Shown here: positions 1 to 4,744 of the stretch, in pieces
Layout: every line of letters begins with the position of its first letter
Numbering within the stretch: position 1 is the stretch's first letter
From: Hyphomicrobiales bacterium
GTDB lineage: Bacteria > Pseudomonadota > Alphaproteobacteria > Rhizobiales > Xanthobacteraceae
Reading direction: 5' to 3'
Length of the DNA stretch: 6,621 bases
Assembly (NCBI GenBank): GCA_017304505.1
Contig: JAFKKQ010000016.1
Location: 1 to 6,621 of the forward strand
Translations under genes and position numbers: made by a program
Notes under the pieces: model-generated
The model's input: the letters and a program-made list of their open reading frames with translations, nothing else
Told to the model about the DNA's origin: nothing
Databases searched by the model: none

Positions 1-2
1 GG

Positions 3-1316
3 CGTTTGGGTGCAGCGTTTGTTTTGGCTTGGACGATGCTGGCGTTGCAGCCGTCCGCGGCGCGGGCCCTCTCGACGGGCTGTGCGGCCATCAGCAATCA
101 GACTTTCGTTCGAAGCGGAACCAGCGATGGAACCCGTATTGGTGACTCGTTCGAACAAGGTGAGTTAATCACTGTCACAGTCACGGCGACGACGGCGGCG
201 ATCTATCAATATGCTCCCGCCGGCTTCAATTTCATCTTTCACTTCTCGGGGCCCGGCACCCAGACCATGACGGGTGTCGTCGCCGAAACCCGATCCGACT
301 ACGGCTTTTCCGAATCGTGGCTCGTGAATGGCGGTGGAACTCTCACCGTGACGACCACGTGCGGTCCGGCTCCGAAACCCAACACGGGTTCCCCGTTGCT
401 CGACATGACCCGCAAGCTGTTCTCAAAGCTCGCGGCGCAGACCTCGACGATGCAGGAGAGCGAAAGCGTCACGACCGCGCTGAACGATGCATTCGATGGC
501 GGTGGCACGACGCAATTCTCCGAAGGCCACATCGCCACGAGCTTCGCAGCCGTTGAGAACGCACGGCAGCAATCCGAGGGCGGCAACGACGCGCGCTCCG
601 CTTATGCCGCCGCGCTCGGCTACGACCGGCTGCCGACGAAAGCGCCGTCGCGCAGGGTGGTGGTGTCGCCGTGGCATGCCTGGATCGACATGCGTTACAC
701 CGGCCTCGATAACAAGGCCAACACCGGAGTGGACGGCCATCAGAATGGCAACGGCTGGAACGGCGGCGGCTATTTCGGCTGGAAATTTTGGGATCGGTTG
801 CGGCTCGACGGCATGTTGACCTACGGCCGCCTTTCCTACGGCGCACAGGCCGATGCCGTGACCGCCGACTTCGGTGCGAACCGCATCACCGGCATGCTTC
901 GCCTGTCGGGTCGGTGGGCGGTTTCGACCTGGTATGTCGAACCGTCGGCTCGCGTGATCTATGCCCGCGAAACGCAAGACGCCTTCACCGACACGGCCGG
1001 CGTCATGCAAGACCGCTATTCATTCCATGTCGGCACTGCCAGTGTCGGCGGCGAAGTCGGGTCGCCGTTCGTGTGGAGCAGCATGATCGTTACGCCGACC
1101 CTGGGCCTGTTCGGCGATTATCGCTTCGGCGATGACACGATTGCCACCGTGGCCGCGTTGCCCAATCTGGACAACGGCTGGTCGGCCCGCATCACCGGCG
1201 GATTGCGCTGGGCTGCGGCAAACGGGCTATCGGCGTCCGTCGGCGGCGAATATGCCGGGGTTGGGCAGGATTTCCGGTACTGGCGGCTTCGGGCGGCTCT
1301 CGGCGCGAAGTTCTAA
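3..1316 (+). CDS. Autotransporter-type outer-membrane beta-barrel protein with a very small passenger, 5' end probably outside the window
   Basis: This is an outer-membrane beta-barrel protein of the autotransporter class. The frame is open to the left edge (codon at 3-5). The first start-like codon is TTG at 6, which would leave a hydrophobic signal segment without its basic N-terminus, so the true start is probably upstream. Numbering from TTG, residues 3-18 are hydrophobic and end in an Ala-Arg-Ala cleavage site near residue 21. Residues 22-119 form a short beta-rich passenger with Ig-like strand patterns. Its only two cysteines, C26 and C119, bracket the domain and could form a disulfide. 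Residues 125-165 look helical, as expected for the linker through the barrel pore. From W223 to the end, alternating hydrophobic and aromatic strands with Gly/Asn turns build the barrel, and the chain ends in phenylalanine, the usual outer-membrane assembly signal. The barrel, about 214 residues, is shorter than the usual 260-300. The passenger's ligand or target cannot be read from the sequence. Confidence 0.85.
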   Translation, partial: RLGAAFVLAWTMLALQPSAARALSTGCAAISNQTFVRSGTSDGTRIGDSFEQGELITVTVTATTAAIYQYAPAGFNFIFHFSGPGTQTMTGVVAETRSDYGFSESWLVNGGGTLTVTTTCGPAPKPNTGSPLLDMTRKLFSKLAAQTSTMQESESVTTALNDAFDGGGTTQFSEGHIATSFAAVENARQQSEGGNDARSAYAAALGYDRLPTKAPSRRVVVSPWHAWIDMRYTGLDNKANTGVDGHQNGNGWNGGGYFGWKFWDRLRLDGMLTYGRLSYGAQADAVTADFGANRITGMLRLSGRWAVSTWYVEPSARVIYARETQDAFTDTAGVMQDRYSFHVGTASVGGEVGSPFVWSSMIVTPTLGLFGDYRFGDDTIATVAALPNLDNGWSARITGGLRWAAANGLSASVGGEYAGVGQDFRYWRLRAALGAKF

Positions 1317-1402
1317 TACGCCTTGCGCGCGGCGGCTGGTGGGGCTCCAGGCTGAGGAGCGCCGCGAAACAACTCGTCTCGCAGCCTGAGGCGGACGGTT
1401 TT

Positions 1403-1423
1403 GCCCGGCTTACAAAGCCGGGC
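1403..1423. repeat. Perfect 9-bp hairpin between the barrel gene and the MFS gene
   Basis: The arms GCCCGGCTT (1403-1411) and AAGCCGGGC (1415-1423) pair perfectly around a 3-nt loop. The hairpin lies 86 bp after the barrel gene's stop. It has no T-run on its 3' side on either strand, so it is not a classical rho-independent terminator. It could still stabilise the 3' end of the upstream mRNA or act with Rho. It is followed at once by the purine-rich GGAAGG and an ATG at 1430, so it could also lie in the leader of the transporter mRNA. The structure is seen directly. Its role is inferred. Confidence 0.6.
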
Positions 1424-1470
1424 GGAAGGATGGTATCCCTTCGCCAAGCGTCCAACGCCTCGGTGATGCG

Positions 1471-2628
1471 ATTAGCCAGAATTCCACCGATCGCTTCGTC
1501 CTGAAACTCGGGCTGTTCTACGCCGCCTATTTTGCGTTCGGCGGCATCCAGTTGCCGTTTCTGCCGCTCTGGCTTGAGGCAAGGGGGCTCGACGCGCGCA
1601 CCATCGGGCTGGTGATCGCGGTGCCGACGCTGGTGCGCATCGTCGTGACGCCGCTCGTCACCCATCAGGCGGATCGGCGCCGGGCGCTGAAGGCCGCGCT
1701 GGTGATCGCGAGCGCCGCGGCGACGCTGGCGATGGCGGTCGTCGGCCTGGTGCAGGGCGCGGTTGCGATCGCATTGACACTGGCGCTCGCGGCTTGCGCC
1801 TTCTCGCCGCTGCTGCCGTTGACCGACGCCTATGCGCTGAGCGGACTTGCCGCGCGCGGGCGCGCTTACGGTCCGGTGCGGCTGTGGGGATCCGTCGCCT
1901 TCATCGCCGGCAATGTCGGCGCCGGTGCGCTGCTCGGCTGGCTCGCGCCGGGCCATCTGATCTGGCTCCTGGTCATGGCGCTGGCGGCGGCCACGGTCGC
2001 GGCGGTGGCGCTCGCGCCGCTCGAGACCGTCGATAAGTCCGCGCCGGCGACACCGATGCCCTCGCCGATGACGCTGTTGCGAAATCGGGCGTTCCTGGCG
2101 GTGGCGCTGTCGTCAAGCATGGTGCAGGGCAGCCACGCAGTCTATTACGGCTTCTCGACGCTGGAGTGGCGCGCGGCGGGGCTCAGCGGCACACTGATCG
2201 GCGTGTTGTGGGCCCTGGGCGTCCTGGCCGAGATTTTGCTGTTCGCGTTCTCCGCGCGCTTGCCGGCGTCGCTGCGGCCGACCGTGCTGCTCGCCGCCGG
2301 CGCTGTGGGCGCGTTCATCCGCTGGGGCGCGATGGCGTTCGATCCGCCGGTCGCCGCACTGCTGCCGCTGCAGATCCTGCATGGCGCGTCGTTCGGCGCG
2401 GCTCATCTCGGAGCGATGGGATTTCTTGCGCGCGGCGTGCCGCGCGAGCTTGCGGCGACCGCGCAAGGCTTGGTCGCGACGTGGTCCGGCATCGTCATGG
2501 CGACAGCCATCGGCGTGTCCGGCGTGGTCTATGCCGCGTCGGGCGCGGGCGCGTATCTGGTGATGGCCGCAATGGCGTCAATCGGGTTCGTCGCCGCCGT
2601 GATCGCCGGGCGCTGGTGGAACGATTGA
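1471..2628 (+). CDS. MFS permease of the HcaT (phenylpropionate) type, with an abnormal 5' end
   Basis: This is an inner-membrane 12-helix permease of the MFS_1-like/PPP family, whose best-known member is E. coli HcaT (3-phenylpropionate:H+ symport). The substrate here is unknown. Family landmarks in order: first helix from 1501 leading into PFLPLWLEARGL; PLTDA near 1819; YGPVRLWGS at 1867-1893; a central acidic/polar loop near 2020-2070; QGSHAVYYGFS at 2125-2157; LGVLAEI near 2215; and LQILHGASFGAAHLG near 2368. The frame upstream of 1501 reads AISQNSTDRFVLKLG, which looks like a natural N-terminus, but between the stop at 1387-1389 and the TTG at 1552 it has no ATG, GTG or TTG. TTG 1552 lies inside the first helix and is an unlikely start. 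ATG 1466, and ATG 1430 in the same frame, would fit if one base were restored just after 1468. I give 1471 as the first plausible codon, not as a proven start. The gene may be a fresh pseudogene. It converges on the next gene with a 25-bp gap. Confidence 0.8.
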   Translation: MSQNSTDRFVLKLGLFYAAYFAFGGIQLPFLPLWLEARGLDARTIGLVIAVPTLVRIVVTPLVTHQADRRRALKAALVIASAAATLAMAVVGLVQGAVAIALTLALAACAFSPLLPLTDAYALSGLAARGRAYGPVRLWGSVAFIAGNVGAGALLGWLAPGHLIWLLVMALAAATVAAVALAPLETVDKSAPATPMPSPMTLLRNRAFLAVALSSSMVQGSHAVYYGFSTLEWRAAGLSGTLIGVLWALGVLAEILLFAFSARLPASLRPTVLLAAGAVGAFIRWGAMAFDPPVAALLPLQILHGASFGAAHLGAMGFLARGVPRELAATAQGLVATWSGIVMATAIGVSGVVYAASGAGAYLVMAAMASIGFVAAVIAGRWWND

Positions 2629-2653
2629 ACGCCGGACCCGTCGGCGAGCGGCG

Positions 2654-3118
2654 TCAGCGCGCGCGGGCGTTGGCGCGCCAGCCGTCCTCGTGGCACAGCG
2701 GATACATCGACATCAGTTCGCGCCCGCGCAGGAACTTCATCCTCGGCGACAGACCGCCGCGCGCTTTGATCCAGCGGCGCACGTGTTGGGGATAGATGTC
2801 CCAGAGCGCCTGCGTGCCGACCGCGCTCGTCACCCGCCGGCCATGCGGCCCCGGCATCCATGCCGCGTGGAAGCCGAGCGTGGCGCGGCGCGTCACGCAG
2901 ATGCGGTCGCGCGGCACGATGCCGAGCACCAGGGTGCAGGCCGACAGGCAAGGCCCGTCGATCACCACACGCTCCCCGGATGCCCGCACTTGGGAGAACT
3001 GGTCGACATAGGCGCCGATCCGGCCGCCGACGTCGTCGCTGATGCGCATGGTTGCAGAAGCATCTGCCGCCGTCAGCACAATGGCGGCGGCTGCGATCAA
3101 AGCCGCGCAAGTCCGCAT
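2654..3118 (-). CDS. Small exported ClpP/crotonase-fold-like protein (COG3904 type)
   Basis: This 154-residue protein is probably periplasmic. I chose the start at 3118 because it gives a proper signal peptide: MRT, a hydrophobic stretch at residues 5-18 and an Ala-Ser-Ala site near residue 22. A purine-rich GGGAG lies 8 nt upstream. Longer in-frame starts, such as the one at 3235, add an unlikely Arg-rich leader. The mature part has a GPCLSACTLVLG segment with Ser59, and His84 follows in LGFHAAW. The 25-residue Ser-to-His spacing equals that of the catalytic pair in E. coli ClpP (Ser97/His122 in the mature protein), and the segment between is similarly hydrophobic. I recognise this pattern from exported proteins of Rhizobiales annotated as predicted periplasmic (COG3904). 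A third, acidic residue is not certain; Glu134 lies near the ClpP Asp spacing. Cys57, Cys61, Cys74 and Cys142 could form disulfides. The substrate is unknown, and activity is inferred from spacing only. Confidence 0.75.
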   Translation of the reverse strand: MRTCAALIAAAAIVLTAADASATMRISDDVGGRIGAYVDQFSQVRASGERVVIDGPCLSACTLVLGIVPRDRICVTRRATLGFHAAWMPGPHGRRVTSAVGTQALWDIYPQHVRRWIKARGGLSPRMKFLRGRELMSMYPLCHEDGWRANARAR

Positions 3119-3157
3119 GACCCCGACTCCCGCCCTTGGTCGATAGACACCGATCTT

Positions 3158-3195
3158 TGCAACGAACCGTCGCCGACGGAAGTCAAAAAATGACT
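3158..3195 (-). promoter_or_regulatory. Possible promoter and AGTCA/TGACT inverted repeat upstream of the exported-protein gene
   Basis: Read on the minus strand, TTGACT (3186-3181) matches the -35 consensus at five of six bases and lies about 63 bp before the start at 3118. At the expected 17-18 bp spacing (about 3157-3163) there is only a weak GTTGCA/TTGCAA in the -10 position. The -35 overlaps a perfect inverted repeat, AGTCA-N5-TGACT (3181-3195), which could be an operator. Alphaproteobacterial -10 boxes are often degenerate, so this is a guess from position and the -35 match. Confidence 0.3.
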
Positions 3196-3267
3196 CTGCG
3201 ACGCGGTTCGGCGTCCCGTTGCCGTGGCGCCACATCGGCGTTCGGGTTCCCGCAGCGGCACTTGCGA

Positions 3268-3312
3268 GATCGTATTCCTTGAAACCCCTCGCGGGGCGGA
3301 TCGTAATCCTTG
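3268..3312. repeat. Two 14-bp near-identical direct repeats, 31 bp apart
   Basis: GATCGTATTCCTTG at 3268-3281 and GATCGTAATCCTTG at 3299-3312 match at 13 of 14 positions, with their starts 31 bp apart, about three helical turns. They lie in the non-coding stretch 3119-3443, between two minus-strand genes. They could be tandem protein-binding sites or a remnant of duplicated sequence. No known regulator motif is recognised. Confidence 0.4.
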
Positions 3313-3345
3313 CCGCGCATCCACCGTGTCCTGGTTATGCCTGGC

Positions 3346-3390
3346 GCATGATCCCGAAAAGTGGAAACCGGGTTTCGGATAAGATGATGC
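3346..3390. repeat. Rhizobiales-type interspersed palindromic repeat (core)
   Basis: The outer arms GCATGATC (3346-3353) and GATGATGC (3383-3390) are complementary at seven of eight positions. Inside them CCGAAA (3354-3359) pairs with TTTCGG (3373-3378), and the alternative inner palindrome GAAACC/GGTTTC (3364-3376) also forms. The CCGAAAAGTGG-AAACCGG-TTTCGG core is one I recall as a very common intergenic repeat in Bradyrhizobium and relatives. The downstream AATCAAAAAGATAAGCGACG and the GATTC/GAATC pair (3417-3440) may be the rest of the same element, in which case it runs to about 3446, next to or into the epimerase stop. It has no coding potential. Confidence 0.65.
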
Positions 3391-3443
3391 TCAATCAAAA
3401 AGATAAGCGACGAGTCTGATTCAATGCAGTTGAGAATCCGATT

Positions 3444-4431
3444 CTAGCCCCATAAGGCTGGCGTCGGTGGATGCACCAGGCTGTCTTCGTAGCGTAGCCC
3501 GTCGGGGCGGTCCTTCGCCAGCAGCAGCGGTCCGTCGAGATCGACCACCTGTGCCTGCTGCGCCAAGAGGATCGCGGGCGCCATGCCGAGCGAGGTTCCG
3601 ACCATGCAGCCCGCCATGATGCGCAAGCCGCGCCGCCGCGCGTCGTCGGCCATCGCCAGCGCCTCGGTGAGCCCGCCGGTCTTGTCGAGCTTAATGTTCA
3701 CCGCGTCGTAGAGGCCGGCCAATGCCGCAAGGCTCGCGCGGTCGTGCGCGCTCTCGTCGGCGCAGACGGTAATCGGGCGCGCGATTTGTGCCAGCGCGCC
3801 GTCGTGGCCGGCGGGCAGCGGCTGCTCCACCAGCGTGACGCCGGCCGCGGCGCAGGCCGCGAGATTGGCTGCGAGGTTGTCCGCGGTCCAGCCCTCGTTG
3901 GCATCGACGATGAGCTCCGCCCGCGGCGCCGCTGCCCGCACCGCAGCGATGCGCTCGGCGTCGCCGTCGCGCCCGAGCTTGATCTTGAGGAGCTTGCGGG
4001 ACGAAGCGGCGTGCGCGGCGTCCGCCATCGCCTGCGGCGTGCCGAGCGAGACCGTCAGCGCCGTCACCAGCGGCTTGGGGGCGGCGAGGCCGGCAAGCGC
4101 ATAGGCCGGCCGGCCCGCGCGCTTGGCTTCGAGATCCCAGAACGCGCAATCGAGCGCGTTGCGCGCGGCGCCAGGCTTCATCGCCTGTTGCAGCGCGATG
4201 CGGTCAAGGCCGGCGGCGAGGTCGTTGCACCGTCTCGTCGTACCGCGCATAGGGCACGCATTCGCCGCGGCCGCGATGGCGGCCGTCGCTGAGTTCAGCC
4301 ACGACCACCTGCGCCTCGGTCTTGGCGCCGCGGCTGATCGCGAAGGCACCCGCGATCGGCCAGCGTTCGGTGCGCACGGTGAGCGACAAGGGAAGGGGCA
4401 TGGACGTGGGCAGGGACATGGGCAGGGACAT
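3444..4431 (-). pseudogene. L-Ala-D/L-Glu (dipeptide) epimerase, enolase superfamily, broken by a frame-changing deletion
   Basis: The intact family epimerises L-Ala-D-Glu and related dipeptides in the cytosol during recycling of murein peptides (E. coli YcjG/AEE). Here two frames carry the protein. The first (starts at 4431, 4419 or 4401, down to about 4228) encodes the capping domain, with the sequence TVRTERWPIAGAFAISRGAK and then GECVPYARYDETV, and reaches a stop at 4204-4206. The second frame resumes at about 4214 (AAGLDRIALQQ, then GAARNALDCAFWDLEAKRAG) and runs to TAG at 3444. It holds both catalytic lysines (KIKL, second Lys codon at 3978-3980; NIKLDKTGG, Lys at 3690-3692) and the metal ligands Asp (VDANEGW, 3903-3905), Glu (VEQPLP, 3825-3827) and Asp (CADES, 3756-3758). 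Their spacings of 25, 26, 23 and 22 equal those of the E. coli enzyme. Only 13 nt separate ETV from AGL, where the family has about 15 residues, so about 32 nt are missing. The damage looks recent, since the rest is well kept. A sequence error is the alternative. Confidence 0.8.
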
Positions 4432-4436
4432 GGGAT
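4404..4436 (-). repeat. 12-bp tandem repeat (2.75 copies) over the epimerase start codons
   Basis: On the plus strand GACGTGGGCAGG (4404-4415) is followed by GACATGGGCAGG (4416-4427) and a partial third copy, GACATGGGA (4428-4436). On the minus strand each 12-bp unit reads Met-Ser-Leu-Pro or a variant and keeps the frame. The repeat therefore supplies ATG codons at 4431 and 4419, with a third ATG at 4401 just beyond it. The start used cannot be decided from sequence: no strong Shine-Dalgarno precedes any of them. Confidence 0.6.
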
Positions 4437-4474
4437 GCCTGACATGGATGCACGGCGTTGCCCCGGACTCTCGT

Positions 4475-4622
4475 CCCTCTCCCCCTGAGGGAGAGGGTGG
4501 ATCGCACGGAGCGATAGCGAGGGCGATCCGGGTGAGGGGGCAATTCGAGCAGATCACCCCTCACCCGCGTTCGCTCGGCTCTCGCCTCCGCTCACGCACC
4601 CTCTCCCTCAAGGGGAGAGGGG
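4475..4622. repeat. Composite REP/BIME-like palindromic element
   Basis: Two outer hairpins share the same arms: CCCTCTCCC (4475-4483) with GGGAGAGGG (4489-4497), and CCCTCTCCC (4599-4607) with GGGAGAGGG (4613-4621), each with a 5-nt loop. Between them lies an inner pair, GGGTGAGGGG (4530-4539) and CCCCTCACCC (4557-4566). The 51-bp left half (4489-4539) and the reverse complement of the right half (4557-4607) are equal in length and identical at both ends, but diverge in the middle. The left middle also has its own GGATCGC/GCGATCC pair (4499-4505, 4523-4529). Such CCCTCTCCC...GGGTGAGGGG elements are known as dispersed intergenic repeats in GC-rich proteobacteria. The copy fills the gap between the epimerase and the large coiled-coil gene. 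It could affect mRNA ends or be a non-autonomous mobile repeat. Confidence 0.75.
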
Positions 4623-4684
4623 AAGCGCGTGCGCGGCGTCGCCTTGCAATGACACGTCTCCTCGAATGCAACGACGCATTGGCT

Positions 4685-4719
4685 CTAAAACGAAACGGGC
4701 GCGCCGCTTAAGCGCGCCC
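4685..4719 (-). terminator. Rho-independent terminator of the coiled-coil gene
   Basis: On the minus strand GGGCGCGC (4719-4712) pairs perfectly with GCGCGCCC (4704-4697) around a 7-nt loop, and is followed by the T-rich tail GTTTCGTTTTAG (4696-4685). It begins 25 bp after the TAA at 4745-4747, the expected place for ending that transcript. The plus-strand side has no T-run, so it acts in one direction. Confidence 0.75.
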
Positions 4720-4744
4720 ATTGTTGGCTTCGCGACTCCGGCAG

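Noticed and set aside
1192..1956. A 254-residue open frame on the minus strand across the barrel/MFS spacer
   Set aside because: It is Arg/Gln/His-rich, overlaps two recognised genes in antisense and has no family features. It looks like a high-GC shadow frame.
2629..2653. A terminator between the convergent MFS and exported-protein genes
   Set aside because: The 25-bp gap has only a weak 4-bp GCCG/CGGC pairing and no T-tract on either strand.
2690..3193. A 167-residue plus-strand frame opposite the exported-protein gene
   Set aside because: It is His/Arg/Ala-rich and runs through the opposite gene's signal peptide and promoter region. It shows no motif.
3183..3398. A 71-residue minus-strand frame, with an inner KDYDPPREGF stretch, in the non-coding region
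   Set aside because: Its start lies inside the palindromic repeat, it has no ribosome-binding site or recognised motif, and part of it comes from the 14-bp direct repeats.
4380..4445. An apparent Cys-Pro repeat N-terminus (CPCPCPCPRPCPFPC) in a 333-residue minus-strand reading frame
   Set aside because: It is the 12-bp tandem repeat read out of frame. The true epimerase N-terminus, matching the family, is in the other frame, so this is not a metal-binding or lasso-like peptide.
4475..4622. The possibility that the repeated hairpins are a short CRISPR array or attachment site
   Set aside because: There are only two inverted, not direct, repeats. The arms form self-complementary hairpins with a diverged interior, which fits a REP/BIME element, and no cas or integrase gene is present.
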